A stretch of 64,000 bases of DNA from Magicicada septendecula (GCA_034769895.1 CM068373.1:436771080-436835079); one strand, 5' to 3'. Positions 30,992 through 44,301 are shown, counted from the stretch's first letter. Notes: generated from the letters alone by a model not told the origin. Program-made: numbers and translations.

Positions 30992-33045
30992 CCGCTTCAA
31001 TTCTGTTCAACTTCCGTCGACCTCCAGGCAGCCGTTAAAAGCCCCATCTTCAAATATCAAGGTCCAGTCCGCTACCTCGCAACAACTTTCTGTATGCCCC
31101 TTTCTGTCGCTCGAGGTAAAGGGGGGTCAGCTCAGAGCCTTAGTTGACTCCGGTTCAGCCCGATCCATCATTTCATCTCGGGTACATGCGGACCTTGAAC
31201 AACAAGGTTTAATTATAAGGTCAGAAAAGTCATCTGCTATATGCTGGACGGCATCCCGTGAAATCTTGCCTATCTCCCGGGTTACTTCCTTTAAGATCAA
31301 AATTGATGGGTTTTCTTGGGTGTGGTCTTTTCTGGTTTCTCCTGCTCTGGGAGTGGATTGTATCATTGGTGCCGATTTTATCGCAAAAAGTGGTCTCGTG
31401 CTGGACATTCAAGCGCACCAATGTTTTTTTAAATTTAATCGGGAGGTTTTAATTCCGTTCCTTGGGTACCAGGGCGCTAAGCCGGGTATCCAAGAAGTAG
31501 CTTGTCCCGATTCTGCACGAGACCATCTCACTCCATCCCAGCAGACGGCCTTAGATCATTTGTGTGAGGAATTTCCCGAGGTGTTAACTCCTACTTTGGG
31601 ACTCACACACCTGCTGGAATATAAAATCAGTCTAACAGATACGAAAATAGTGAGGTCACACCCTTACAAGTTTGCCCCTCCTAAGATGACCATTCTGCGA
31701 GAGAAGGTTCAAGAATTATTGGACCAAGGGGTGATTGAACCTTCTCATTCCAGCTATGCCAGTCCAGCATTTTTAGTGCCAAAGCCTGGTGGCAAACAAA
31801 GAATGGTAATAGATTACAGGAAGTTGAACGCCAATATCGAGGTGGATTCTGTTCCCCTCCCGGATTTACATTCGGCCTTTGATTGGTTCAGTGGGGACAG
31901 ATTTTATACCATTATCGATCTGAACGCGGCCTATCATCAGATACCTCTTGCCAAAGAAAGTAAACCATACACAGCTTTTTGTGTACCCTGGAATTTGTAC
32001 CAGTACACAAGGGTTCCCATGGGTTTGGCTGTGGGGGCCCAGACACTTACTCGCCTTCTTGACACTGTCTTTCACGACGTCAAATTCCGTTTCATCTATA
32101 ATTATCTTGACGATCTGTTGGTGTATAGTGAGACTTTCGAGGATCATCTGCGGCATTTAAGAGAGGTGTTGGGTCGTTTAAGAGAGGCTGGCCTCACTGT
32201 CAATCCCGAAAAGGTTCGTTTCGCCCAAGAGAGTATTTCTTTCTTGGGCCATTTAATTTCATACAAGGGCGTGACGGTAGACCCAGAGAGGACACAAGGC
32301 ATCCGTGACTTTCCTCCGCCAAGGGATGCGAAAGGCATAGCGAGATTCGTCGGTATGATAAATTTTTATCGGCGTTTCATACCGAATATCGCTGAAATTG
32401 CCGCTCCCTTGAATGAACTGAGGAAGAAGGGGGCAAAGTTTTCATGGGGGGAAAACCAACAGAAGGCTTTTGATACCTTAAAGGAAGCCATCATTTCCCC
32501 ACCGGTGTTGCGGATGCCCGACTTTTCAAAGCCGTTCATTTTGCAGACGGACGCGAGTTCGGTTGCGCTCGGAGCGGTCCTTTCCCAGGTTATTGACGAC
32601 GCTAGGCAGCCTGTGGCTTTTATCTCACGCACGTTGACCCAGCAAGAACGTAAATCATCCGTTTATGAGCTAGAGTGTTTAGCTGTTGTATACGCTCTAG
32701 ATAAGTTCAGGCGTTTCCTGGAACATGCTGAGTTCCTGCTCGAGACCGACAATCAGGCTCTCTCATGGCTTCTAGCTCATCCCCGGCAACTGGGTAAAAT
32801 TGGTAGATGGGTGGTGAAAATCTCATCCTTTAAGTTCACCGTGCAACACATCAGGGGATCCCAGAATGTGGTTGCAGATGCCTTATCCCGTATGTTTTCC
32901 CAACCCAGTGATGCCCAAGCTGAGCAACCCTGTTCCGTTCTTCTAGATTTTCCGTTAGCCTTCACTGATGTGTTACCCCATCAGTTAAACGACGAAGTGC
33001 TGGGTCAAGTCATCCAAAATATTAAGCAGGGTAACGTACAGGCCC
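30951..33045 (+). pseudogene. Gypsy Pol, protease-RT-RNase H (unit 2), cut by BEL
   Basis: Same content and break as unit 1, including read-through into the BEL LTR up to the stop at 33113. The coded protein is unchanged; T at 31409 is silent. Confidence 0.87.
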
Positions 33046-33511
33046 TGTTTAAACTTTGTACTGTTTTGTCAGTTGTAAGCAGTCTACTAACATTGCACGG
33101 CACGCGCGGATGACGTCACGCTCTTATCAAACCTTGCAATCGGCCAGCCTAGCCGACTGCAAGCCAGTATTAGTTCAGTTTATAACACGACTCCGAGCGC
33201 AACTCTCGTTAAACACTTCTCTTACAGCCGCGGCTTTTGGCTATTATACAGCATGCATTTATAACATTTCACTTTAATCGTCTACCTGCGTCCATCTGCA
33301 ATGGACCACGATTTCATTCAAAATTAATCTCGGGCATTATCGCCTCAAATGCTTCCGCACGTGCCGATCGTAACTAACAAACCAAATTATTCAATAAACG
33401 CATGTTCAATATCTCAAATACAGTCCACTTCTTTCTAACAAACAATCCAGCCTTCCTTATTAGCGTCTTTGGAATAACTCGCGATTCTTCAAGAGCTTCC
33501 AAACCGCAACA
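33046..33511 (+). repeat. BEL 5' LTR, unit 2
   Basis: 466 bp with G at 33491, the same single difference from its 3' LTR partner as in unit 1. Confidence 0.9.
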
Positions 33512-34327
33512 TTTTTGGTCCTCCGGGCCGGATTTCACATTTCAGGCCAAAAACGACATCATTTTTGGTCCAACCAGGCAGGATTTCATATTTTCAGGCC
33601 AAAACAAACTACATCATTTTTGGTCCCAACGGCACAGATTTCTCATACCTGAGTACACAGGCGACAGCATTTATTTATATACATCATTTCTGGAAAAACC
33701 AATCTGAAGTTAATCACGACAGACGGGCATCATTTTCGTCCTGAGCGACACCATTATCGTGAATCACGTCGCAGTCATCTCGACAAGATTCAGCCAAGCA
33801 GTAGACCAGAGACGACGGGACGAAACAGGACAACATTTTCGAGATTCCACAGCTTTAATTGATGGAGGGTACAACATGAGGCAACGGCTGACCGGCAGAG
33901 ACAGGAGGTGTAGCAGCTCCAAACGGGATCGAAGCCAGCTTCATCACGAATGGATCGACGGCCACGTGACTATAAACTTTACCTATATTTGATTTATTTT
34001 TAATAATATTTCACTCAGTGTGTATTTTTTGACATATTTATATAAACAATTAACTTATTACACAATATAAATTAATAGATGGTTGGCAGCTCATTATCAG
34101 TCAGAACTTTAAAGATAAAGCTATACTTTGTAATCATTTAGATTTATAATTTCAATAATTTAACTGCCAACGAGTTTGATTAGTTAGAGAGGGTAAGTTT
34201 ATGTTCAAACCAACGATCGCTAGCTACCAAACGTATTTAAACTCATTCAAAATTAAGTTTGTGGTTCACATGCTCGATGCTCAATTGTTTCTAAATATCT
34301 TTCCCTTTTATATCTCAAACTGTAATA

Positions 34328-37300
34328 ATGGCCGATGTAAGGGCTCTGATAAAAAAACGAGGTACAATTAAGGCCTCAATATCCCGAATAAATACCTTCG
34401 CGGATAATTTTGATTTGTTAAACAGCGATCCTCATGCGCTCAAAATAAAACTGCGTCATTTGATGGAATTATCCACCAAATATGACGAGATACAGTCACA
34501 AATCGAGGCTGAGGAAGCAGACGTTGCGTCAACAAGTGATAGAGTGCAAACGGAGGACGATCTCTGTGCTATAGAATGTAAATTGCAACACTTGTTGGAG
34601 CAATCTGAGCACTTGAACCAAAAACCACTAATTAATACTGATGGTAAACAGCCTAAAACAACCCCCATTCAATTGGAACCAATAAAATTACCACGGTTCG
34701 AGGGTAGTATTGTGGAATGGCAACATTATTACCATATTTTTATGGAACTAATTCATGTCAGAACAGACCTGACAGATATACAGAAGCTTCATTATTTGCA
34801 CTCGTCATTACATGGCGAGGCGCTTAACGTAATAAAATCATTACCCATAACACATGAAAATTACGCGGTGGCTATCGATCTGTTGAGGAATAGATATGAT
34901 AGTAAGCTGATTGTCTCCGCTCACCACGTGTGGAATGTCCTAGACGTACCATTAGTTCAGCAGGAATCCCAAGGTAGCATATCGCAATTTATTGATCAAA
35001 TCTCTGCAAATATAAACGCTTTAAATAATCTCAAACTGCCAGTCAACACGTTTGAAATTATTGTCGTAAATTATCTAGCCAAAAAACTTGACAGTTACAC
35101 TTTACGTTTGTGGAAAGAGAGTTTATCGGAGCATAAACTCCCTGATTTTAATAATTTTATAAATTTTTTAAATTCACGTAGGAAACTACTGCAAAATATC
35201 GATAACGCGACTAGCCCAACGAGCAGGTTGAACAAAAGCGATAAGTCTCCTTATCGCAAAGCAGTTAAACAGATAAGCACTCCAAAGGGCGCATTCCACT
35301 CACATATTAGAAATAATTTATGCAGGCTATGTAACGGTGGACATAGACTTAGCGATTGCCCACAATTTATATCGCTGTCTATCCCTGATAGAAAAAATGC
35401 GTTACTAAAAAACAAACTTTGCTTAAACTGTCTCCGTTCGGGACACGAGGGTTCAAAATGTCCCTCCAAATTTTCGTGTAAAAAATGTTCTAGGCGTCAC
35501 CACACCACGATTCATGTCCCCAACAGGGACGTGACTTCTGTTAACAACCAGTGTTCACTGAAAACACAGACCAATAAATCGGTATTGTTATCTACCGCCG
35601 TCTGTATGACATACAATAAGGTCGGCAAAAAATTTCCCGTTAGGATATTACTGGATTCCGGTTCTCAAGCGAACTTTTGCACAATGGATTTCGCCCGCAG
35701 GTTGGGCCTCCAATTAGTTAAATCGCAATTGCCCATCACGGGTATAAACAACTCGCTTTCCCAGGCTGACTTCAGTACTAACGTAAGGCTACATTCACGC
35801 TATAAACCCTTCACGTTAAACGTACATTGTGCCGTATTACCCAGTATAACTAATAATTTACCGGCGGAGTCGTTCAATCTTACCTCTTTAAATTTACCCA
35901 AGCGCATATTCCTGGCGGATCCTCACCTACATTGCTCATCGCAAGTCGATATATTAATCGGCGCTCAATATTTTCTACAATTAATTGAACCTGTGAAATA
36001 TACGCGCGGACCACACTTTCCTATAATTCAGGAAACCAAGTTAGGATTTATTTTGGCCGGTGACTTACCATTCAACGTCGACGTGACTAGAACGGTTTCT
36101 TCATTTATGGTCTGTAAGGATGATAATCAGGTTTCCTCGCAACTAAAGGAATTTTGGAAGTTGGAGGAAATCTCTAGTCGCGAAACCCGATCTGAGGACT
36201 CACCGTGTGAAAGGCATTTCGTGGAAAACACTAGCCGCAATCGCGACGGGAGATTCGTGGTAGCCCTGCCCCGCAGATCTGATAAATCGTATTTGGGAGA
36301 TTCTCTCCGCGGAGCAATACGCAGATTCCAATCGTTAGAATTCAAATTCAAGCAGAACCCTACCCTTTATAAGGATTATAGTGAGTTCATGAATGACTAC
36401 TTAAGACTTGGCCACATGTCGCCGCTTAATGAATACGATCTGTCGCTTGACAGGTCAGAGATCTTTTATCTGCCCCATCACGCAGTCTTCAAAGACTCTA
36501 GCTTAACCACTAAATTGCGCGTGGTATTTGACGCATCCGCTAAAACCACCAATAATTTGTCCCTTAACGACACTTTAATGGTCGGTCCTACGATCCAGCA
36601 GGATCTGTTTTCGATAATGGTTCGGTTCCGCACCCACCGATACGTACTTATTGCGGACATTGAAAAGATGTATCGCCAGATCATTGTTAATCCTAAGGAT
36701 TCAAACTTGCAACGCATTGTTTGGCGTGATGCACCGCATAAGGAATTGCGACATTACGCGTTAAGGACGGTTACATATGGCACTGCTAGTGCCTCCTTCC
36801 TTGCTACGCGTTGTCTGGCTCAAATAGCATATGAAAACAAAGCCGACTACCCTACCGCTGCTAAGGCCATAGCAAATGACTTTTACGTAGACGATCTCAT
36901 AACGGGTTCGGATGATCCGAACAGCTTAGCTGAAATGAAAGGCGAGATCGAGAAGTTGTTGAGGAGGTATGGTTTTTCGTTACACAAATGGTTCTCTAAC
37001 CACCATAAGATTATGACTCTTCGCGCCCAAGTAACCCGTGACTTCAGCAAGGGTCAAAACGTGCGTACCTTGGGCATACAGTGGAATGTTGAGGGGGATA
37101 ACTTTTTGTACACCGTTAGGGGTGATGACAATCTAACCGTTCTCAACAAGAGAAGCGTGTTGTCAATCATTGCCGGGATCTATGATCCACTAGGTCTAAT
37201 TGCTCCCATCACATTTTGCTGCAAGCATTTCGTGCAGCAGTTGTGGTTGGCGGGCACTGTTTGGGACGAACCCTTGTCCGGGTCACTAGCCAATCAATGG

Positions 37301-39463
37301 TCGGAATTATACGCCCAATTAGTCTCCGACACTCATTTTGAGATTACGAGGTCGGTTAAGAGTTCGAACAGTTACCCAGTTAGTTCATTGCAGCTGCACG
37401 GATTCGCCGACGCTTCGGTTAAAGGTTACGCGTGTTGCATTTATGTGCGGGCGGTCTATTCGAACGGCGCCTTATCATCAAACTTGTTGTGTGCTAAATC
37501 TAGGGTCGCTCCGCTGAAACAGATAACGCTTCCTAGACTTGAACTTTGTGCTTGTTTATTGTTGGCTCAATTAACGTCCAAGGTTTTAAATGCCGTCGAT
37601 TACAATTTTGACGGATTATATCTTTATTCGGATTCGATGATAGCGTTGTACTGGATACATCAGCAATCTTCCCGCTGGAAGGTATTTGTGGCTAACCGTG
37701 TCGCAGAAATACAGCGTCTTGTTAGCAGCAGGGGAACTTGGCGTCATGTAGTATCGAATGACAACCCTGCCGACGTTTTATCGCGCGGTTGCCTCCCTCG
37801 TGGTCTGCACTGTCATGCTCAATGGTGGCATGGTCCCTCCTGGTTGGCTCGTGATGCGGCCTCATGGCCGGTCAGCGCGTTCGACATTAATACTCCCTGT
37901 ACCTTTCCCGACATTGAAGAGGAACGTCGCAAGCAGGCTCAAACCTCACTAATTGTCGCGTCCTCAACACATAGTTACATTGAAAACTATTCATCTCTTA
38001 CGAGGCTTATTCGCGTCTTCGCATACTGCCGTCGATTTCTTCGCAATTCTAGGCTCGCGGTGGTTGATAGAGACACGTCCTTTTTGTCGGCTCAGGAATT
38101 GTCTGACACGCTCTTGGTTTTTGTCCGGCAATCTCAGAAGTTGCATTTCGACGTAGAGGTTAGGGAACTTGAGGCACACCGGTGCCTTCCACGCAGTAGT
38201 AAAATTCTTGCTCTCAACCCATTCCTGGATAAATCAGGCATTTTAAGAGTGGGTGGACGCTTGCAATTCTCCCCACTTAGCTACGAGACTAAACACCAAA
38301 TAATTTTACACCCGCACTCTCATCTCACGAGATTAATAATTGAATACGAACACATCCGTTTGTTGCACGCTGGAGTGCAATCAACTCAAGCTTCGCTTAG
38401 GCGTAAGTATTGGATCATACACGATAAGTCCTATATCCGCTCAGTGATACATAAGTGTGTCACTTGTTTTCGTTTCCGGGCTAAAGGCGCGAATCAATTA
38501 CTCGGTCAATTACCCTCTTCTAGGGTCACGCCGTCAAGGCCATTTTCACAGTCGGCCGTGGATTACGCAGGTCCGGTGTTTTTGCGCCATGGCGGGCAGC
38601 GCTCTAAGTCCACGACCAAGGCATATATCGCTCTATTTATATGCATGTGTACTAGGGCCATCCATTTAGAATTGGTGTCGGATCTTACTTCCAACGCCTT
38701 TATAGCGGCTTTAAAAAGGTTCATATCGCGCAGAGGTATTCCCGCGCAAATATTTTCGGATAATGGCACGAATTTTCGTCGTGCCAACCACACGTTGCAT
38801 GATTGGTACAAATTTTTAACCTCCAAGGAAGTTGAACAACCTTCTCTGGAGTTTTGCGGTCTCCACGGCATCAAATGGTCCTTTATCCCCCCTTCAGCCC
38901 CTCATTTCGGTGGTTTGTGGGAAAGTGGTGTAAGGAGTGTTAAATTCCATTTACGTCGCGTAATTGGCAGTACGATCTTGAATTTTGAGGAATATTCTAC
39001 CCTTCTTTCTCAAATTGAGGCTTGCCTTAATTCACGCCCGTTATGCGCGGTGTCCGACGATGCTAGAGACCCTGAACCCTTAACTCCCGCTCATTTTTTG
39101 GTCGGTGCTCCACTGACGGCACTTCCGGAACCCGACTATACACAAGGCAATAATGCTCATTTGGGCAGATGGCTTCTGCTCCAAAAATTTACGCAGACCA
39201 TCTGGAAACGGTGGTCTAGGGATTATCTGCAGCAGCTGCAGCAGCGCAATAAATGGCGCACCCCATTTAAAAATTTGAAGGTCGGACAACTTGTCCTCAT
39301 TTTGGATGACAATTCCCCCCCTCTAGAATGGAAGCGTGGGGTAATTACCAATGTTTTTCCGGGTCAAGATTCCTTAGTACGCGTCGCAGAAGTACGCACC
39401 GCGCTAGGTATCTTACGCCGACCCATCCACAAATTATGCCCCCTTCCGGTGGCAACAAGCTAG
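34328..39463 (+). CDS. BEL/Pao Gag-Pol polyprotein (unit 2)
   Basis: A single 1711-codon frame encoding the whole BEL polyprotein, cleaved by its own protease into Gag, RT-RNase H and integrase. Domains in order: DUF1759-type Gag region (about 100-290); zinc knuckles starting at C332 and C365; aspartic protease D443-S-G; RT with YVDD at 853-856; RNase H with D1028 in FADAS; zinc-binding H1342, H1347, C1377, C1380; integrase triad D1412, D1478, E1532; and a DUF5641-like C-terminal domain (about 1600-1705). The ATG at 34328 follows a stop-rich leader. Length and order fit complete BEL/Pao elements. One likely weak spot is Val for Asp in the WDEP segment. No env. The intact frame and near-identical LTRs suggest recent activity. 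Confidence 0.93.
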   Translation: MADVRALIKKRGTIKASISRINTFADNFDLLNSDPHALKIKLRHLMELSTKYDEIQSQIEAEEADVASTSDRVQTEDDLCAIECKLQHLLEQSEHLNQKPLINTDGKQPKTTPIQLEPIKLPRFEGSIVEWQHYYHIFMELIHVRTDLTDIQKLHYLHSSLHGEALNVIKSLPITHENYAVAIDLLRNRYDSKLIVSAHHVWNVLDVPLVQQESQGSISQFIDQISANINALNNLKLPVNTFEIIVVNYLAKKLDSYTLRLWKESLSEHKLPDFNNFINFLNSRRKLLQNIDNATSPTSRLNKSDKSPYRKAVKQISTPKGAFHSHIRNNLCRLCNGGHRLSDCPQFISLSIPDRKNALLKNKLCLNCLRSGHEGSKCPSKFSCKKCSRRHHTTIHVPNRDVTSVNNQCSLKTQTNKSVLLSTAVCMTYNKVGKKFPVRILLDSGSQANFCTMDFARRLGLQLVKSQLPITGINNSLSQADFSTNVRLHSRYKPFTLNVHCAVLPSITNNLPAESFNLTSLNLPKRIFLADPHLHCSSQVDILIGAQYFLQLIEPVKYTRGPHFPIIQETKLGFILAGDLPFNVDVTRTVSSFMVCKDDNQVSSQLKEFWKLEEISSRETRSEDSPCERHFVENTSRNRDGRFVVALPRRSDKSYLGDSLRGAIRRFQSLEFKFKQNPTLYKDYSEFMNDYLRLGHMSPLNEYDLSLDRSEIFYLPHHAVFKDSSLTTKLRVVFDASAKTTNNLSLNDTLMVGPTIQQDLFSIMVRFRTHRYVLIADIEKMYRQIIVNPKDSNLQRIVWRDAPHKELRHYALRTVTYGTASASFLATRCLAQIAYENKADYPTAAKAIANDFYVDDLITGSDDPNSLAEMKGEIEKLLRRYGFSLHKWFSNHHKIMTLRAQVTRDFSKGQNVRTLGIQWNVEGDNFLYTVRGDDNLTVLNKRSVLSIIAGIYDPLGLIAPITFCCKHFVQQLWLAGTVWDEPLSGSLANQWSELYAQLVSDTHFEITRSVKSSNSYPVSSLQLHGFADASVKGYACCIYVRAVYSNGALSSNLLCAKSRVAPLKQITLPRLELCACLLLAQLTSKVLNAVDYNFDGLYLYSDSMIALYWIHQQSSRWKVFVANRVAEIQRLVSSRGTWRHVVSNDNPADVLSRGCLPRGLHCHAQWWHGPSWLARDAASWPVSAFDINTPCTFPDIEEERRKQAQTSLIVASSTHSYIENYSSLTRLIRVFAYCRRFLRNSRLAVVDRDTSFLSAQELSDTLLVFVRQSQKLHFDVEVRELEAHRCLPRSSKILALNPFLDKSGILRVGGRLQFSPLSYETKHQIILHPHSHLTRLIIEYEHIRLLHAGVQSTQASLRRKYWIIHDKSYIRSVIHKCVTCFRFRAKGANQLLGQLPSSRVTPSRPFSQSAVDYAGPVFLRHGGQRSKSTTKAYIALFICMCTRAIHLELVSDLTSNAFIAALKRFISRRGIPAQIFSDNGTNFRRANHTLHDWYKFLTSKEVEQPSLEFCGLHGIKWSFIPPSAPHFGGLWESGVRSVKFHLRRVIGSTILNFEEYSTLLSQIEACLNSRPLCAVSDDARDPEPLTPAHFLVGAPLTALPEPDYTQGNNAHLGRWLLLQKFTQTIWKRWSRDYLQQLQQRNKWRTPFKNLKVGQLVLILDDNSPPLEWKRGVITNVFPGQDSLVRVAEVRTALGILRRPIHKLCPLPVATS

Positions 39464-39481
39464 TCGTTTGCGTGCCTTACG

Positions 39482-39507
39482 GTGTGTGTGTGTGTGTGTG
39501 TGTGTGT
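39482..39507 (+). repeat. GT microsatellite (unit 2)
   Basis: 26 bases of GT, four shorter than unit 1. Confidence 0.85.
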
Positions 39508-40167
39508 ATGTATGGGTGTGTGCGTGTCACATTACATGGAACACGCCCGGGACATTCCCCGGGGCGAGCATACAAGTCAATTGTATCATAAGCATTGTAA
39601 CATTGTTAAGTGTCGCTAGCTATTACAGAAATAGTGACTGTGTCTCATATGTACTATCAATTATTATGAATGTTGTGTATCGTTAATATGTTTGTGTGAT
39701 TCAAATTCTGAGAACCACAAGTGTCAGTTATAGTGGCAATTATTCTATATATGTATTGTATTTTCTAAGGGTCAAAACATTATGAAATTCATTGGGGTTG
39801 TTATGTCAATATCATGGGGAAATTATTGTATTTTTTATGGTGTTATCAATTTATTGTAATGCTTGACAAATATCAAGGGGTATCATTTGGGAAAGATCAA
39901 TACCTACTTAATTATTGTATTATTGTGCGTATTGTATTACTGTTATGTGTTGAGTAATCTTGACGTCAGTAAGCCCTTGCTATTGGCGTAAGGGTCAATT
40001 TATTGTATGCTTGGTGATTGTTAATTGAATTTATATTACGTCCATTATGTCATTGCTCTCTGGCCAGTGCGCCAATTATTGTATCGCTTACGACATGTAA
40101 GTCTAATTATTATATTGTTCAATTTAACCGTTAATGTACAAAATCGTCCCGATTTTGGCGGGCAGTA
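39508..40167 (+). other. BEL 3' non-coding region (unit 2)
   Basis: As in unit 1; no gene. The purine-rich tract before the LTR is unchanged. Confidence 0.6.
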
Positions 40168-40633
40168 TGTTTAAACTTTGTACTGTTTTGTCAGTTGTAA
40201 GCAGTCTACTAACATTGCACGGCACGCGCGGATGACGTCACGCTCTTATCAAACCTTGCAATCGGCCAGCCTAGCCGACTGCAAGCCAGTATTAGTTCAG
40301 TTTATAACACGACTCCGAGCGCAACTCTCGTTAAACACTTCTCTTACAGCCGCGGCTTTTGGCTATTATACAGCATGCATTTATAACATTTCACTTTAAT
40401 CGTCTACCTGCGTCCATCTGCAATGGACCACGATTTCATTCAAAATTAATCTCGGGCATTATCGCCTCAAATGCTTCCGCACGTGCCGATCGTAACTAAC
40501 AAACCAAATTATTCAATAAACGCATGTTCAATATCTCAAATACAGTCCACTTCTTTCTAACAAACAATCCAGCCTTCCTTATTAGCGTCTTTGGAATAAC
40601 TCGCGATTCTTCAACAGCTTCCAAACCGCAACA
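40168..40633 (+). repeat. BEL 3' LTR, unit 2
   Basis: 466 bp; C at 40613 against G in the 5' LTR. Confidence 0.9.
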
Positions 40634-40638
40634 GGCCC

Positions 40639-41783
40639 CTTATTTCTTGTCCAAGGGAGTCCTTTGCTGTCGAGAAAGAAAAGGACGAGCACCTAAAATC
40701 GTGCTGCCTAGCAAATTAGTGCCCATGGTCTTCAGTTATTACCATGATTCCCCAATCGGAGGCCACAAGGGAATTTCGAAGACCATTTCCAGTATTAGGA
40801 AACATTTTATCTGGAAGGGCATGGATAGAGACATCGCGACGAGAGTAAAAAACTGTCATCTGTGTGGCTTGAGCAAGCCTGCCCAGAACACCAAACTAGG
40901 GTTGTTATCGTCTGAGGTGGCGAGCAGACCAATGGAAAAGTTATTTATTGACTACGTGGGGCCGTTCCCCCGTAGCAAGTCAGGTAATGCTTACCTGCTT
41001 GTTTGTGTAGATGCCTTTTCAAAGTTTGCCTGGCTACTGCCCTTACGGCAGGCAACCGCTCGTTTGACCATCAACGCTTTACAGAACCACGTTTTTCAGC
41101 ATTTCGGTCTTCCGACCATCATTGTCTCGGACAATGGTCCGCAATTTATTTCAAACGAATTCAGGCGTATGTGTTTCGCCAGTGGCATCAAACACGTAAC
41201 CACTTCCCCTTATTATCCACAACCGTCCCATGCGGAGAGATTCAATCGGAATCTCCGGTCCGCCTTGATTGCTTATCACGCTGAGCAACAAACCACCTGG
41301 GATCAGAATCTGAAGTGGTTACAATTAGCCTTCAACACGGCCAGACACGACAGTCATCAGGCCGTGCCCTTTGAAATTTTGTTTGGATTCTCGCCCGCAC
41401 TCCCGTTGACCAACCTATGGGATATCGAAGATCTTCTGCCGCGGGAGCCCAATAATAAAACTGCGGAGAGATGGAAAATGGCTCGGAAGAATTTGCTGCG
41501 AGCGCACGAGCGGGTCCGTCGGCGTTATAATCAGGGGCGTATTCCAAACCCCTTCCGGATTGGTGACTGGGTCTATTGCCAAAGCCACCCACTCAGCTCT
41601 GCCGCCGACAAACGTGCTGCGAAGCTATGCTACCGTTGGTCGGGGCCATACCGAATCATAGGATTTACGTCACCGGTGACGGCCCGGCTGGGCGTACCGG
41701 GAGACAAACAAAAGTTGTTGACAAGCCACATTTCCAAACTTAAACGTTGTCGGGGGCTATCCAAAACGTTCGAAGGGGGATAG
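40639..41783 (+). pseudogene. Gypsy Pol, integrase part (unit 2)
   Basis: Same as unit 1, catalytic residues intact. Open from the LTR-borne ATG at 40524. Arg is kept at the codon that is changed in unit 3. Confidence 0.87.
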
Positions 41784-42148
41784 TCCCCGTAAAGATAGGA
41801 CGGAGGTCCATGTTAAATGTGGAAGTCGTGTTCAGGCGAATGGGGCGAGCCTCAGGAGATCGGAAGATCCATACGTATGAATCTTTCTTTTGTCTTTTCC
41901 TGTCTCTCTCTCTCTTGTGCTGTATGCGGACTCTGATCAGGTCAGCATGCAGCACCCGCACACTTACATAATACATATCTTCTTTCGTCTCTTTCGTTTT
42001 CCTTTTGAATTCTGTTCTCCTGAGAGCAAGCTCAGCTGAGCCAACCCAACCACGACGTCCACTGGTATCTTTTGGGGAGAGGTACACTGCAGGGTACCCT
42101 CCTGGCATTTAACGTTGGGGCAACTATGTTGCCCTTTTGGGGTGAGGG
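41784..42148 (+). other. Gypsy 3' non-coding region and polypurine tract (unit 2)
   Basis: 355 bp without a gene, then GGGGTGAGGG directly before LTR 3. Confidence 0.65.
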
Positions 42149-44299
42149 TGTGCTGAGTCAAATGATTCAGCGCGAGTTTATTGGCATTTTTTTTTGACGG
42201 TAAAGACAGTACAAAAGTTAATGTAATAAGGAGTGCTGCTCTCTACCCGCGGATAGGAGAGGCTACCGTTTTCGAGTTTTCACCGTTTGATTGGTGTTTC
42301 CATCTGCTGAGTTTTTCCAGCAGTTTTAAACAACAGTGCCGCAGCCTGGTGAGATTTTCGTTACCCAAACGAGGGAGGCGTTCCGTTTTAGTTTGTCTCA
42401 AAATCGAAGCCTAGCTGAGGACCTCGTAGAAAATCTCTTCGGTGGAGAGTTTAGTGTGAAAATCTAGCGTCGACTTCTTTTAAATATGAGATAAGTTTCT
42501 TAATGACTGCGGGTTCACTGAACAGAGACAAGTCCTGCTGCCACTGAACGAAATGACATCTTAAAAGCTCCACACTCGACACCGAAGAGAACAACGTCCG
42601 CAACAACATGCCAATCATGAGATCGCCACGCTATAAATAAGAGATCATCCTTCTGGGCACATATAAGCAGGTGAAAAATATCCATTTATATTCACACGTA
42701 GAATCAACATGGCACCAGTTATACATTCATTTGGATCCCCAATTGATGGGACAGTTTAGTGTGAACACTAAGTATTAATTGTAAATTTCAATACATGTAT
42801 AGTAAATTGTCAGTTCAGAGACTGACATGTGTACCACATAGCATCCAACTTAGATTTCCACTCATTTCTTTATAGAACTTTCGCTACAGATTTAAAGTCA
42901 GTTTTGTTATTAATATTTTCTCAAGTTTAATTTACTCTGCATTAAAACATATATTTTCTCTTATTTTTAAAATCAGGTTAGGTCATTTGTATAAAAGATT
43001 ACTGGGGAGGTAGGTGTTATTTTAAATTAGTTTCAACCAAGCTGTGCCTGTCGAAACACTTTTCAACTTGTTTGTCGAAACAAGGTTGTTGAAACAAATT
43101 TGTTGAGACTGGTTATAAGTTGAAGAAACATGTCCGTCTCTGACACACACACAAATGTATTTTTTTTATATAAGGTGCTAATATGGTGCAATTTTTTTCT
43201 TTACATTAACTGGCCCTATTTTAGTCTATATAAATTCTTTATATTAATCATGGTAACTGGGGGGCGTTAATTATTTTAAATAATTTTATTTCTCACCTTA
43301 ATTAAGTATTTTAGCACTTAGCCACTTAGGCACTTCTTTTAAATTTTTAATGTCCTGGGGACATTTGTATGCTATACTTTATGATACACATGACGTGCAA
43401 TTAACCCACACCATGGGGGTACATTTATAGAAATAAATCTTTAATCCTAATTGGGATTCCTATAAAGAAGAAGTTTAGAATTTATATACACCAGAAGGGT
43501 AATATAAAAAAGGGCGTGGCAAGAGACCTTTATGTATTTGTATACTATTGTATATGTAATTTGTCTTGTGGAACGTGTTATGTCTGTATATTTCTGTGTA
43601 CATTTTGGGGGATATATATATATAAATATTATGCATTGCTGCACTTTTGGTGGGATATAGGGATTTTATTATTATTAGAATTTGTATACACCAGTAGACG
43701 AGTATTCTATCTCAATAATCGTGGCTGATCATTTCTTTATGAAAATTAATTATTTTATTTACCAAGTATAGTAAGTGTCACCTTTAAAGTTCATTTAAAT
43801 TGGATGAATAATTATTTTAATTATTAATAGTAACTGTGAATGAAATTATTTACCTTCATCAATTTATATAATGCATTTTAAAAGAAACATATGATATAAA
43901 TTTTATATTTTAAGAAATAGTTTAATGGGAGTTTTATTTTGAGGTTAATGATTATTTTACATTTTCAATTCATTGATGGTGACATAGCAATTATTTTTCA
44001 TGGACTCAGTTAATATTTTTCAGGTGGCCTTGTTGAGAGGGTATACTTCTTTAGTTAACCATTTAAAAGGGGAATTCTAAATCACTGTTGTTTTTTGTTA
44101 TTAATATTATGAGATACAATAATAAAACCATTGTTAATTATTTAATTCTTGAGTTTTTATTGCAAGTCCCGTCTTACTGGATCCAGCGCAATTTTTAGCT
44201 TCTCTAGGCCTTAGCCTAGTTTTAATTAACTTGTAACCCCTCTTTACAAAAAGAAATATTCTTTTTGTTTTAAGTACTCAAAATGAAGTAGGGGTTTCA
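42149..44299 (+). repeat. Gypsy LTR 3 (shared, inner)
   Basis: 2151 bp, T at 42839 like LTR 2. LTR 2 and LTR 3 form the pair that marks the most recent duplication. Confidence 0.92.
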
Positions 44300-44301
44300 T
44301 T

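Larger units (their letters stand above)
33046..40633 (+). mobile_element. Nested BEL/Pao element, unit 2 copy (open frame)
   Basis: 7588 bp, flanked by GGCCC at 33041-33045 and 40634-40638. The gag-pol frame is uninterrupted. The threefold primer-site repeat lies at 33510-33659. Confidence 0.92.
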